Origin: Lysobacterales bacterium
GTDB taxonomy: Bacteria; Pseudomonadota; Gammaproteobacteria; Xanthomonadales; SZUA-38
Assembly (NCBI GenBank): GCA_030065125.1
Contig: JASJDM010000021.1
Span: forward strand, 1-64,000
DNA: 64,000 nt
Direction of reading: 5' to 3'
Shown here: in pieces, positions 54,231 through 63,640 of the stretch
Position numbering within the stretch: the stretch's first letter is position 1
Layout of the letters: each line of letters begins with the position of its first letter
Made by a program: the position numbers and the translations under genes
Notes under the pieces: generated by a model
The model's input: only the letters and a program-made list of their open reading frames with translations
The model's database searches: none
What the model was told of the DNA's origin: nothing

Positions 54231-54262
54231 AATCTTCCGGCAATTTTTTGCCGTCTTTCCGG
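54231..54262 (+). promoter_or_regulatory. Leader element resembling 24838-24870
   Basis: TTCCGGCAATTTTTTGCC followed by GTCTTTCCGG lies 55-90 bases before the exported-protein gene at 54318. It contains a small dyad (GGCAA-TTTT-TTGCC) and matches the element at 24838 over most of its length apart from short gaps. Confidence 0.35.
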
Positions 54263-54317
54263 CCGCCAGGGGTGCCCAGGACCAGAATCTCCAGTACCTG
54301 CATTGGAGGAAAAGACT

Positions 54318-55817
54318 ATGAGAAACCTTCCCGCCTTACTGCTGCTCGCAAGCTGCGCCGCCCAGGGCGCCAATCCGGCAGACCTCGCGTTCCTGGGAAG
54401 CGCGGAATCGTCTTATGCCTGGGTACTGGATTCATCCTACGATCCGACTCCCGTGATCGGGGTGCTGGATCCCCCTTACCAGGCGGGCCGGAACCAGCTC
54501 AGCCGGATTGACCTGGCCACGGGTGAGATAGACGCGGCCATTGCCCTGGGCGACAGGGCGCCGGTGCTGGCGTTTTCCCTGAGTCCGGATGGGACCACGG
54601 GCATCGCACTGCGCATTTTTGACAACGCCCTGCTGGTGATCAGCGGCATGGATGAGCCGGCCACTGCTGAGCTGCGCGAATACCCGCTGCCGCATCAGCC
54701 GCTGTCGGCCGGGTTCTTCGGCGGCGGGGCCCACGCGGTGATTGGCTACCAGACTGGCGCCGGGGCGCTGCTGGCCGGGGTGGTGGAAAATCTTGATCAG
54801 CCGGTGGTGCATGTGCCCTCCGAACTCGGGATTGAAGCACCGTACCTGGGCGCGGTTGAGGCCATTGCCGTGACCCATGACGACCGTCGCGTGATCACCC
54901 AGTCCGCGCTGCACCAGGTCCCCCCAAGTGACCCGGCGTTTTTCACCCCACAGATTGCCGTCCAGAGCCATGAGTTGCTCCACGGGCAGCTGGTTCCTGA
55001 TTCCACCCTGCTGCTGGATCCGATCCCCGTGCTGCCGCCGTCACCGCCGTTTGACCACCTGGAAACGGGCGTTGCCCTGGGCGACTTTGCCGTGGGCTGC
55101 GATGACGACCGGCTCGTGGTCCCGGTCTCGGGTGCCCTGGACCTGGGGCAGCCCGACGCCAGGGTACTGATCCTGAAAGGCGTTTCCGACGGGTTTTTGG
55201 AGCTGGAGCAGACCCTGAGCATTGCTGACGGGGTGGGGCTGGCGCCGCTTCAGATCGACCTGGCGGCCGACTGTGATCTGGGCGTAATCACCAACGTTTT
55301 CGCCGGGACTGTTACCCGGCTGACGGGCATTGCCGGCGGCCGCTTTCAGCTGGATGAGACGCCGCTGATCATGCCGTTTCCCGCAGAGCCTGCGATTTCC
55401 CCGGACATGCAGACCCTGGTGGTGCATCATCCCCGGCCACCCCTCAACGGTGTGCCACCCGGCAACGTCACGATTTACCAGCTGTCCAACGTGGCGCCGC
55501 GCGGTGGGCCGGTGTTTGGTGAAGTCCGTGCCTGGCTGCAGGCCAAGGACCGGACCCTGGCCACCTGGCCGCCGGGATTGATGGACCGGGTCATCTCTTT
55601 TGGCTGGCCGGATTGGGCGGCGCAGCTGTTTACGCAACAGCTGCGGCGGGTCATGCAAGCCGCAGCCCATGGAAACCCCAATGTCTACAGGAAGCTGGCC
55701 TTTGCAGTGTTGCTGGGGCATTGGCTTGAATCCCGGAGCATCGCCTCCCCATTGCAGAACAGGCTGATCCAGAGTCAGCTCAAGCTGGCCTACCGGGTCC
55801 TGCTCGAACCCCGGTAA
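54318..55817 (+). CDS. Exported protein, possible beta-propeller, unknown function
   Basis: A 499-residue protein. GGAGG precedes the ATG at 54318, and the signal peptide is short (MRNLPALLLLASCAAQ, possibly a lipoprotein at the cysteine). The body has repeating blade-like strands (SYAWVLDSSYDPTPVIGVLD, RIDLATGEIDAAIALG, AFSLSPDGTTGIALRIFDN, AIAVTHDDRRVITQ, DCDLGVITNVFAGTVTRL), consistent with a propeller. A helical C-terminal region of about 90 residues follows (LFTQQLRRVMQAAA). No active site visible. It converges on the winged-helix regulator with eight bases between. Confidence 0.72.
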   Translation: MRNLPALLLLASCAAQGANPADLAFLGSAESSYAWVLDSSYDPTPVIGVLDPPYQAGRNQLSRIDLATGEIDAAIALGDRAPVLAFSLSPDGTTGIALRIFDNALLVISGMDEPATAELREYPLPHQPLSAGFFGGGAHAVIGYQTGAGALLAGVVENLDQPVVHVPSELGIEAPYLGAVEAIAVTHDDRRVITQSALHQVPPSDPAFFTPQIAVQSHELLHGQLVPDSTLLLDPIPVLPPSPPFDHLETGVALGDFAVGCDDDRLVVPVSGALDLGQPDARVLILKGVSDGFLELEQTLSIADGVGLAPLQIDLAADCDLGVITNVFAGTVTRLTGIAGGRFQLDETPLIMPFPAEPAISPDMQTLVVHHPRPPLNGVPPGNVTIYQLSNVAPRGGPVFGEVRAWLQAKDRTLATWPPGLMDRVISFGWPDWAAQLFTQQLRRVMQAAAHGNPNVYRKLAFAVLLGHWLESRSIASPLQNRLIQSQLKLAYRVLLEPR

Positions 55818-55825
55818 AGATGCCC

Positions 55826-57589
55826 TTACTGCCCGCTGCAGGCCGCCTGGAATCGATTCAGGACGGCCTGCAGCGACGCGGACCTGGGGATGTCCCGCAG
55901 CGATGGATCCCGGTTAACAAACACGATCTCCGGCTCCCGCCGGGCCAGTGCCCGATCCAGCGCATCGCGTGCCGCGGAGGGGTCACCCAGGGCAAACAAC
56001 AGCCGGGCATGTGCAATATTCGAGTCCGGCGGCCAGTTCTGATTCAGCAACTCCCGCGCTGGCTCCCGTTGTCCGTCCCGGGCCTGCCAGTACCCGCGGG
56101 CGCTTGTCATGTCGGGGCTGTCATGGCCCTGGAGAAGGCCGATAGCCCGACGGGTGTCGCCCATTTGTCCCGCCGCCATGGCGGCCACGTAGGCCGCATA
56201 GGGATAATCCGGTTTCCAGTCCAGCACCGCGCTGGCGTGTTCCAGTGCGCCGGCCGCATCGTTGGCCAGCAGCAGCGACCAGGCCAGAGCCGTTCGGACG
56301 ATGGGTGAGTAGGGATCAAAGCGCAGTGCCTGCCGCGAAGCATTGACGGCCTCGAAGCGGCAGCCCATGGACCAGTACGCGTTGGCGCGGGCCAGCAGCA
56401 CCTCGGGGTTGCCCGGCGCAAGGCTCACGGCCCTGGCCAGCAGTTCGGATGCCTGCTGGGGCTGATGGTCAAAAAACAGCAGCAGCATGGCGTTGGCAGT
56501 CAGCGCCAGGGGCGAGTCTGGCGCCAGCTCAAGGGCCCTGGCCGCATGGAACCGCGCCCGCGGCAGGTTCTTTTCCCGGTCGATGACGCCGTTGTACAAC
56601 AGGGTACCCAGGGCATCCGAAATCCCGGCGTGTGCGCGGTCAAACTCCGGCGCTGATTGGAGCGCCCTTTCGAAGTGGCTCAGGGCTTCGCTGAAACCCC
56701 GCCGGGTCCAGTCCCGCCATGCGTGTCGCCCGCGCAGGTAGGCGTCCCAGGCTGCGGCGGGGACATTGGATTCCTCGTCCGCGGCCAGATCGACGGTCAG
56801 GGCAATGGCGGTCTCGTTGACCAGCGAGCGCCGCCATCCCCGGGACAGCACGTTGACCACAAAGTCGTCGCGCCACCAGGGGCGCTGGTCTTTCCCGGTC
56901 AGCAGGCTGAGCGACACCACCTTCTGCTGGTCGCGTTGCCGGATACTGCCCTCGAGCAGGTAGTCCACGTCCAGCTGTTGGATCGCACCGGGGTCACGGG
57001 CCAGATGTTCAGACGTGGTCCGACCCAGGACCACCAGTCGGCCAGGATCCTGGCGCCCCAGCCGGGTCCGCAGTTCCTCGGCGATGCTGCCTGCCAGGTA
57101 GGCGTCGTCCGGGTCGTCGCTGAGGATGTCGAAAGGCAGAATCACCAGGCTGCGAACTTCCGGCAGGTCGTCCCGGAGCCAGTAAGCGCCCGCGATCAGC
57201 ACGGCCGCCAAGGCGAGGATCGCTGCCGTCAGAACCCTGATGTTTCGCGTTGGGGACCGCTGCACAGCTGCAGCCGGTGCAACCGCCAGTCGGTAGCCCC
57301 ATCCGCGCTCGGTGACCAGGAGTTTTGGGTCGGTTGGGTCATCTTCGATGGCATGTCGGAGCAGCTTGACCCGTTCGGTCAGGGTTTCATCCCCCACCAC
57401 TCGATCCGGCCACAGGGATTCAATGAGCTTTTCGCGGGAAACCGATTCCGGTGCTGCCTCGGCCAGGGCCTGCAGCAGCTTGAAGGAGAGTGGCGGCAGA
57501 TTGATTCTCTGGCCATGCCGGGTCAAGCGGTGCGCCCGCACGCTCAACTCGAAATCCGCAAACCGAAAGATTCCCTTGTCTGGCGTCAT
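55826..57589 (-). CDS. Membrane winged-helix regulator with TPR-containing periplasmic part
   Basis: A 587-residue protein. The winged helix spans residues 7-102 (LPPLSFKLLQALAEAAPESV, LLVTERGWGYRL), the membrane segment about 117-137, and then a TolB/FlgO-like domain (SLVILPFDILSDDPDDAYLA, VDYLLEGSIRQRDQQ). TPR-like repeats run from about residue 270 to the end. Its layout matches the regulator at 50448-52289. The neighbouring genes are an exported protein (convergent) and a hybrid histidine kinase (divergent). Confidence 0.88.
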   Translation of the reverse strand: MTPDKGIFRFADFELSVRAHRLTRHGQRINLPPLSFKLLQALAEAAPESVSREKLIESLWPDRVVGDETLTERVKLLRHAIEDDPTDPKLLVTERGWGYRLAVAPAAAVQRSPTRNIRVLTAAILALAAVLIAGAYWLRDDLPEVRSLVILPFDILSDDPDDAYLAGSIAEELRTRLGRQDPGRLVVLGRTTSEHLARDPGAIQQLDVDYLLEGSIRQRDQQKVVSLSLLTGKDQRPWWRDDFVVNVLSRGWRRSLVNETAIALTVDLAADEESNVPAAAWDAYLRGRHAWRDWTRRGFSEALSHFERALQSAPEFDRAHAGISDALGTLLYNGVIDREKNLPRARFHAARALELAPDSPLALTANAMLLLFFDHQPQQASELLARAVSLAPGNPEVLLARANAYWSMGCRFEAVNASRQALRFDPYSPIVRTALAWSLLLANDAAGALEHASAVLDWKPDYPYAAYVAAMAAGQMGDTRRAIGLLQGHDSPDMTSARGYWQARDGQREPARELLNQNWPPDSNIAHARLLFALGDPSAARDALDRALARREPEIVFVNRDPSLRDIPRSASLQAVLNRFQAACSGQ

Positions 57590-57742
57590 ATGCCGCTGAT
57601 GGTCGCGCTCCAGATGCCGGAATCACAGTATCGCAACATACCGGCGACGCCTCCACCTGGCGTCGGTCCGGCTTCGAGCCCCGAGCGCAACACGCTGGCG
57701 CCGGGCTCAAGTCTGCCGCAAGCGTGGCCGATATCCGAATAG

Positions 57743-59704
57743 ATGAGCCATATTCCATCTTCAACCGCGGGATTCAGTGCCGGCGACGACCAGGCGCGTG
57801 CTGTGTTTATCGCCCAGCGGCAGGTCGCGGTCCTGTTCAAGCAGGCCGTCAGTGCCAACGTCGCGGTGATTGGCGGAACGGTGCTGGTGGTGCTGGCCTG
57901 CTGGTCCGAGTTGCCCTCGGCCTGGCTGATGGGCTTTTTCGGTTACATGGTTGCCACCAGCACGGTACGGGTGACTTTGAGGTTGCTCTACCAACGCACT
58001 CCCGATGCCTCCCGGCACGCCGCCAGCTGGGGGCACCGTTACGTCGTGGCCACCTTCTTTGTAGCCCTTGGCTGGGCCACCTGCGCCTGTTTCACCTTCA
58101 TGGGCGTCACGGCCCCGGTCCAGACCGTGCTGGTCATTGTCATCATCGGCGTGCTCTCACTGGCCATTCCGGTGCTGTCGGTGAATTTCTATGGCGTACT
58201 GGCCTATGTACTGCCGCCGGCCCTGACCCTGGTCACCGGGATGTTTGTCACCGGCGATGAAACCCAGCAGATCCTGGGCGCCAGCCTGGCGACCTATGCC
58301 GGGCTGGTCGTGATTGCTGCCCGAAAATACGCAATATTTCTCAAGTCCGGATTCGACCTGCAGTTTGACAATGCCCGGCTGGTCGCCAACCTGATCAGTG
58401 AAAAAGAGCGCATCGACGGACTGAACCAGGAGTTGGCGGGGCACCAGCAGGAGCTCGAAGAGCGGGTGAAGCGCCGGACGGCCCAGCTGAATGAAGCCAA
58501 GGAGCAGGCGGAGCAGGCCAACCGTGCGAAGAGCGAATTTCTGGCCACCATGAGCCACGAAATCCGCACGCCGATGAATGGCGTGGTGGGCATGACCGAG
58601 CTGATGATGAACTCCGGCCTGGACGACCGCCAGAAACACTTTGCCCGCACCATCCGGGAATCGGCTCAATCCCTGATGGGCATCATTAACGATGTACTGG
58701 ACTTCGCCAAGATCGAGGCAGGCTGCCTGGAACTGCGGTCCCAGGACTTTGACCCCCGCCGCTGGACCGAAGAAACGGCATCCCTTCTCGACGGCTCGGC
58801 CAGGCTCAAGGGATTGTCCATTGAATGCCAGGCCTCCTCAGATCTGCCGGCACTGGTGAACGGGGACGCCGGCAGGCTGCGACAGGTCCTGACCAACCTG
58901 ATCGGCAATGCCATCAAGTTCACCGAGCGCGGCCGGATTACAGTGACGGTTGGCCCGGGTGAGTCAGAGGACCAGCTCAGGTTTTCCGTGGCGGATACCG
59001 GGATCGGCATTCCCGAAGACCAGATGGACCGCATTTTTGACTCATTTGCCCAGGCTGATGGGTCCAGCACCCGGGAATACGGCGGCACCGGGCTGGGCCT
59101 GTCCATCTGCCAGGAACTGCTGTCGGCCATGGGCGGCAGCATGCAGGTGGACAGCACACCGGGACAGGGCTCGACCTTTCGGTTCAGCGTGCGGATGCGC
59201 CGGGTGCTGTCTTCCACGGAACCCGCCGTCGTGACAGACGAGGCCGCCATTGAACCCCTGGCCATTGCCGGCTGGCATGTGCTCATCGCCGAGGACAATC
59301 CGGTCAATCTTGAAATTGTCACCGAGATGGTCCGTATCCTGGGTTGTCGCACGTCTGTGGCCGAAAACGGCCGCCAGGCCGTGGAGGCGGTGCGCCAGCA
59401 GGCATTTGACGTGGTGTTGATGGACATGTGTATGCCGGACATCGACGGTGTTGACGCCACCCGCATGATCCGCCGGCATGAAGAGGAATCGGGTACGCCC
59501 CGTACGCCCATCGTGGCGCTGACCGCCAACGCCCGCAGCTCAGACCGGCGCCGCTGTCTCGACGCGGGAATGGACGAATACCTGAGCAAGCCGTTCAGCC
59601 CCGAGGACCTGCGGTCGCTGCTGATGAAGGTCATTGGCGGGCCGGTGGATTCCAAGCAGTTTCCAGATCAGCACGGTCAGGAGTCGCGAAAGCTGAACGC
59701 CTGA
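57743..59704 (+). CDS. Hybrid sensor histidine kinase with C-terminal receiver
   Basis: A 653-residue protein. An N-terminal membrane domain of about 200 residues has six or so hydrophobic segments. A coiled coil (about 220-265) leads to HisKA with [11 protein letters not shown] (phospho-acceptor H272). The ATP-binding domain has [20 protein letters not shown] and [10 protein letters not shown] receiver domain near 512-635 has [13 protein letters not shown] (phospho-acceptor D561) and the KPF lysine. All key residues are present. No output regulator follows, so phosphate probably passes to a separate protein. The signal sensed is unknown. Confidence 0.95.
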   Translation: MSHIPSSTAGFSAGDDQARAVFIAQRQVAVLFKQAVSANVAVIGGTVLVVLACWSELPSAWLMGFFGYMVATSTVRVTLRLLYQRTPDASRHAASWGHRYVVATFFVALGWATCACFTFMGVTAPVQTVLVIVIIGVLSLAIPVLSVNFYGVLAYVLPPALTLVTGMFVTGDETQQILGASLATYAGLVVIAARKYAIFLKSGFDLQFDNARLVANLISEKERIDGLNQELAGHQQELEERVKRRTAQLNEAKEQAEQANRAKSEFLATMSHEIRTPMNGVVGMTELMMNSGLDDRQKHFARTIRESAQSLMGIINDVLDFAKIEAGCLELRSQDFDPRRWTEETASLLDGSARLKGLSIECQASSDLPALVNGDAGRLRQVLTNLIGNAIKFTERGRITVTVGPGESEDQLRFSVADTGIGIPEDQMDRIFDSFAQADGSSTREYGGTGLGLSICQELLSAMGGSMQVDSTPGQGSTFRFSVRMRRVLSSTEPAVVTDEAAIEPLAIAGWHVLIAEDNPVNLEIVTEMVRILGCRTSVAENGRQAVEAVRQQAFDVVLMDMCMPDIDGVDATRMIRRHEEESGTPRTPIVALTANARSSDRRRCLDAGMDEYLSKPFSPEDLRSLLMKVIGGPVDSKQFPDQHGQESRKLNA

Positions 59705-59760
59705 CACGACCGGAAGGCCCAAAGTCGTTAGCTTAGCTCAGGTCAATATCCTGTGTGGTA

Positions 59761-59789
59761 TTGACAGTTGCTCCGCGCTCCTGTTTGAT
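59761..59789 (+). promoter_or_regulatory. Possible sigma-70 promoter for the metzincin-like gene
   Basis: TTGACA (59761-59766) and TTTGAT (59784-59789) are separated by 17 bases, about 120 bases before the start at 59908. The -35 is perfect, the -10 weak. Confidence 0.4.
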
Positions 59790-59907
59790 GACCCTCCAGC
59801 TTCGCTAATGGCCAGACTTTCATTTTGGCCAGCCAAGCGGCCACCCTGGGGAGGGTGTGGCAGGGTTCAAACCCAGCGGAAATCTAACAATCTCAGAGAG
59901 GAATCTT

Positions 59908-61488
59908 ATGAAACGATCGCTATTGGCTGGCGCGTGCCTTGCGGCATTGTCCGCAACATCCGCCTCTGCTATGACCATTTCAGATATCGGTGAAATCCAT
60001 ATAGACGCTGCCCATTGCCTGATCGGCAGCGGCGGCATGCAGTTCGAGGGAGGTGGTCAGCTCGAACTGGAGGCTTACCTTAGCAACCTGGCTGCCATGC
60101 GGGAGGAAAGCGTGGCCGCTGCATTGGCCACCGGCGGCATCACCAATGACGGTTCCGGTGACGATGACGACGACAGCGACAGCGACAGCGACAGCGATGA
60201 CGACGACGAGACCCAGGTGGTTTACCTGGAGTTCAATCCGGGTGAACCGACCTTTCCCGTGATCCTGGTTCTGGACGGCCAGGCGGTGGGTTCGCTGGTT
60301 TTCGACGACTATATTTACACCCAGGAAGACAGGGATCTCATTCAGTCGCGCCTCGAGTCTGACTACCAGCTTTACGATTACGAATTCACCCAGGTGCAGC
60401 CTGCCTCCGGTGAGTTTTCGACACTGACTTTCGGTGACAACGATGGCGGCAATATCGCCTTGAACATAGTCACCGGTGGCGTCAGTATCCTGTTTGGCCG
60501 GGCCGAAAACATCGACTTCCGCAACAACAATCGCAGCGACAATGCGTTTATCGACGGCAGTTTCTGGCGCTTTGTTGCTGAGCTTGATCGGGCCAACGGT
60601 ACTTCCAACCTGCAGAACTTTTCCGGCATCCCGGTCGAAAAGGCCTCCGACATCGACCTGGTCGAGCGGCTGGCGGTGGTGAACCAGTCCTCCAACACCG
60701 GCTCGCACGAGCTGGGGCACATCCAGGGCCTTCGCCACCATGACTCCATCGGCGCGCCGGGCGACGGTTTGCCGCCCGGTGTTGACCCGTTCGACTACCT
60801 GCCTCTGGGCGAAACTGACCAGAATGCCTTCGAGACCATCCTGCATACCATGGCCTCCGGCGCCAGCGTTGGCCTGCCGCTGACCGGCAGTACCATCGAG
60901 GATCGCTTCTTTGCCGAACGTTCAGCGGTCAAGATGGCTGTCAACGCCGACATCGAGGATCGGGTCCGCAAGGAGTCGAAGGTTCGGGGCAAGCTGAAGC
61001 TGGCGGGCCTGGATACCCCCAATCCGCTGGAAGCCGGGGTCAATGCAGGGCTGGAGCTCAAGACCAAGGCATCCCTGATCGCCGGTCGCCTGGACGTCAT
61101 CGATGAAGTTGACTCCTACAAGTTCAAAGGCAAGGCCGGCCAGGTGTTCAACGCGGAAGTCATCTCGTTCAGCGATGTGGACTTCGCCGAGCCGATCATC
61201 GGTCTGCTGGTGCTGAGCCAGAAGATGAATGACGGATCACTGGTCGAGCTGACCCGCAACCGCCTGACCTTTGAAGGTATCGAGCCGATGATCATCGACT
61301 TTGAACTGCCGGAGAAGGGCGACTACGTGCTGCAGGTGTCCTCGCCATCCACGATTGATTTTGGTGGCGGCTTAGTCTTCCCGCTGTCGTTGTTCGGTCT
61401 GGGTGGTTTCGAGGTCGGTGATTACGACCTGCATGCCTACATCGTTGAGGGTGAAGCCGACGACGATGACGACTCCGATTCCGATTAA
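59908..61488 (+). CDS. Exported metzincin-like metalloprotease with Asp/Ser-rich tracts
   Basis: About 526 residues. AGAGG before the ATG at 59908 sets the start, and the signal peptide is KRSLLAGACLAALSATSASA. A run of alternating Asp and Ser lies near residues 84-100, and a second, shorter one forms the C-terminus (DDDDDSDSD). The zinc motif HELGHIQGLRH (residues 267-277) is a full metzincin HExxHxxGxxH, followed by HD. Near 430-500 a pre-peptidase C-terminal-like beta domain appears (EVDSYKFKGKAGQVFNAEV, KGDYVLQVSSP). It is probably a secreted protease, calcium-stabilised by the acidic tracts. Confidence 0.85.
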   Translation: MKRSLLAGACLAALSATSASAMTISDIGEIHIDAAHCLIGSGGMQFEGGGQLELEAYLSNLAAMREESVAAALATGGITNDGSGDDDDDSDSDSDSDDDDETQVVYLEFNPGEPTFPVILVLDGQAVGSLVFDDYIYTQEDRDLIQSRLESDYQLYDYEFTQVQPASGEFSTLTFGDNDGGNIALNIVTGGVSILFGRAENIDFRNNNRSDNAFIDGSFWRFVAELDRANGTSNLQNFSGIPVEKASDIDLVERLAVVNQSSNTGSHELGHIQGLRHHDSIGAPGDGLPPGVDPFDYLPLGETDQNAFETILHTMASGASVGLPLTGSTIEDRFFAERSAVKMAVNADIEDRVRKESKVRGKLKLAGLDTPNPLEAGVNAGLELKTKASLIAGRLDVIDEVDSYKFKGKAGQVFNAEVISFSDVDFAEPIIGLLVLSQKMNDGSLVELTRNRLTFEGIEPMIIDFELPEKGDYVLQVSSPSTIDFGGGLVFPLSLFGLGGFEVGDYDLHAYIVEGEADDDDDSDSD

Positions 61489-61508
61489 TCGATCGTCTTC
61501 GATCAGCG

Positions 61509-61534
61509 AAAACCCCGCCTTGCGCGGGGTTTTT
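61509..61534 (+). terminator. Rho-independent terminator after the metzincin-like gene
   Basis: AAAACCCCGC, a five-base loop and GCGGGG followed by TTTTT form a textbook intrinsic terminator about 20 bases past the stop codon. It may also serve the minus-strand gene on the other side, since the A-run gives a T-run on that strand. Confidence 0.92.
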
Positions 61535-61557
61535 GTTATCCGGGCCCTCAAAGGTCG

Positions 61558-61764
61558 CTAATCTTGTGCGCTGCCGCCCCATTTCTGCCGATGGGCTTCC
61601 TGGGCCCGTTGAACGATGCGCCGGTGGCGTCGGGTCAGCAGCAGGGTGTTGGGATCACATACCTCTGGCACGATGACGCCCAGATCCCTGGCCGCGTCGA
61701 ACAGGCTGGGATACCAGGATTCCCAGTTGGGCAGAAGCTGTTCGACTTTTTCCCGCAGGCTCAT
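61558..61764 (-). CDS. Small hypothetical protein
   Basis: A 68-residue frame from an ATG at 61764 (MSLREKVEQLLPNWESWYPS, ending AHRQKWGGSAQD); an ATG at 61791 adds nine residues. It has a compact, charged, helical composition with VCDPNTLLLTRRHRRIVQRA and no signal peptide. No ribosome site is clear and no family recognised. Composition and placement in an otherwise empty stretch suggest it is real, with moderate doubt. Confidence 0.45.
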   Translation of the reverse strand: MSLREKVEQLLPNWESWYPSLFDAARDLGVIVPEVCDPNTLLLTRRHRRIVQRAQEAHRQKWGGSAQD

Positions 61765-61881
61765 GGGTCGAATGTAGCTGAGGTAGACCATGGTGACAAT
61801 GGAGATCGTGCCGCCGGCTGTCTGGAAACAACTCAGCCGTGATATGGTTCGCCCGGGAAAAAACCCTCCCGGGAGGACGGT

Positions 61882-62265
61882 TTGGCCTGGAAGCTGAAGT
61901 ATCACCCAACCCTGTCGATTGTCGAACTGATTTTCTTCGGTGACAGCACGGGAAAAGATTTTGTTGAGGGTGCAGCCGCCAGGATCAGGATGGGGCACGA
62001 GAAACAGGTGTCCCGATTCGTGATCAATGCCCGTGACGTCATCGCGCCCCGCACCCAGGCACTGGATGTCCACGGCGTTCTGTCAGATACCTACCCGGAT
62101 AATCACGCCAACCCTGACAGCAGTATCGCTGTTGTGACTGCCCGGGATCCGGATGCGGCAAAACTGGTTGAGTTTTTTGAGTCGTCAGCCCTCAACCGGG
62201 GGTGGCGGGTCAGGGTCTTTGACAACCGGGAAAGCGCCATCGAATGGCTGCAGGGCCTGGACTGA
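61882..62265 (+). CDS. STAS/SpoIIAA-like small protein
   Basis: A 127-residue protein starting at TTG, set by GGGAGG five bases upstream. Strand-helix pattern SIVELIFFGDSTGKDFVEGA, SRFVINARDVIAPRTQ, SSIAVVTARDPDAAKLVEFF and WRVRVFDNRESAIEWL resembles the SpoIIAA/STAS-like fold of small cytoplasmic proteins. No catalytic motif is seen. It precedes the HD-GYP gene on the same strand by 165 bases. Confidence 0.65.
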   Translation: MAWKLKYHPTLSIVELIFFGDSTGKDFVEGAAARIRMGHEKQVSRFVINARDVIAPRTQALDVHGVLSDTYPDNHANPDSSIAVVTARDPDAAKLVEFFESSALNRGWRVRVFDNRESAIEWLQGLD

Positions 62266-62430
62266 ATCCCCGGGGCAATGCGGCCTCCCACCTTTTTCAT
62301 TAATCTCCCTCCTGGCCGATAGTCTACATTAAGCGGGGTCAGCGAAATCCCATGTACCACGTGGCAAACATGCGATTCATGGTGCATGCTTTCTGAGAGG
62401 GATATCTACCCGTTGGGGCGGGAATAGAAC

Positions 62431-63558
62431 ATGGCAAATCATCTGGATTCGCTGGAGGCTCTGAACCAGGCGCGGTCGCTGCAGGAAAAACTGGAGGCGG
62501 CCCATGCGGCGGTGCAGGAATCATTTCCTTTCATCGTGCGCATCGCCATTGCCATTCATGATCCCAAGACCGATACCCTGAGCACTTATCTGCACAGCAG
62601 CGGTGGCGCCAACCCACTTGACCATTATCAGGCGCGGATGGACGAGGCGCCGTCCCTCAAGCAGATCCTGGACCAGGGCGCGCCGCGGGTGATCAACAAC
62701 CAGGTGACCTTCGAGGACGGCGAACACGAACACACCCGCAGGATCGGCCGGGCCGGCTACGCGGCGAGCTACACCTTGCCCATATTCAACGAGGGTATGT
62801 TTGTCGGGTTCATTTTTTTCAACGCAGACAGGACCGACGTGTTCGATGAGTTCGTGCTGCGGCAGATCGATGCCTACGGCCACCTGATATCCCTGATGGT
62901 GATCAGTGAGCTGTCCAACATTGACACCCTGTCCGCCGTCCTGAAAACCACCGGCAGAATGCTGCATGTGCGGGACCCGGAGACCGGCAGCCACCTGGAT
63001 CGCATGTCGCGATACTCTCGTCTGATCGCGCGGGTTCTGGCAGATCAGTACGAACTGGACGATGCCTACATCGAGCACGTATTCAAATTCTCGCCGCTGC
63101 ACGACATCGGGAAAATCGGCATTCCTGACCGCATCCTGCTCAAGCCAGGTTTCCTGAACGCTGAGGAGACCGTGATCATGCGGACCCACGCCCAGGTCGG
63201 TGAGGAAATGATCAGCGATCTGATCGAGAGTTTCGGGCTGCAGAACATGCAATATAAGGACCTGCTGCGAAACATCGCCGCCTGCCACCACGAGGCGGTG
63301 GACGGCAGTGGCTATCCTCGCGGGCTCAAGGGCAAAGAGATTCCGCTTGAGGCTCGCATTGTGGCGGTTGCTGATGTGTTCGACGCGCTGACCAGCCGAC
63401 GCCCATACAAAGACGCCTGGAGTAATACCCGCGCCCTGGAAACCCTGCAGCAGCTGGCCGGAGAAACCCTGGACCAGGACTGCGTTGATGCCCTGATTGG
63501 CAACCTGGACGAGGTGGAGGAGATCCAGCGGCGTTTCCGCGAGGACGCGTTTGGCTAG
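62431..63558 (+). CDS. GAF-like/HD-GYP domain protein (probable cyclic-di-GMP phosphodiesterase)
   Basis: A 375-residue protein. Residues 30-150 form a GAF-like sensor (IVRIAIAIHDPKTDTL, YTLPIFNEGMFVGFIFFNAD). The HD-GYP domain follows with SHLDRMSRYS, HDIGKIGIPD (HD at 224-225), MRTHAQVGEE, ACHHEAVDGSGYPRGL (GYP at 294-296) and VADVFDALTSRRPYK. All metal and substrate motifs are intact, so breakdown of cyclic-di-GMP is likely. No membrane segment is seen. The stop codon lies inside a long inverted repeat. Confidence 0.93.
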   Translation: MANHLDSLEALNQARSLQEKLEAAHAAVQESFPFIVRIAIAIHDPKTDTLSTYLHSSGGANPLDHYQARMDEAPSLKQILDQGAPRVINNQVTFEDGEHEHTRRIGRAGYAASYTLPIFNEGMFVGFIFFNADRTDVFDEFVLRQIDAYGHLISLMVISELSNIDTLSAVLKTTGRMLHVRDPETGSHLDRMSRYSRLIARVLADQYELDDAYIEHVFKFSPLHDIGKIGIPDRILLKPGFLNAEETVIMRTHAQVGEEMISDLIESFGLQNMQYKDLLRNIAACHHEAVDGSGYPRGLKGKEIPLEARIVAVADVFDALTSRRPYKDAWSNTRALETLQQLAGETLDQDCVDALIGNLDEVEEIQRRFREDAFG

Positions 63559-63610
63559 CAGTCTGTCGGACTTAGGGGCCGATTCGGCCCAAGTCCGACA
63601 GACTGCTAGC
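63554..63610. repeat. 57-base palindrome with perfect 20-base arms
   Basis: The arm at 63554-63573 is the exact reverse complement of 63591-63610 (starting GCTAGCAGTCTGTCGGACTT). The interior GGGCCGA-T-TCGGCCC continues the pairing after a two-base bulge. It contains the TAG stop of the HD-GYP gene. It could terminate transcription, or be a REP- or MITE-like element. Confidence 0.9.
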
Positions 63611-63640
63611 GGAATCGGGCGTGAGACGGAGACAGAACCG

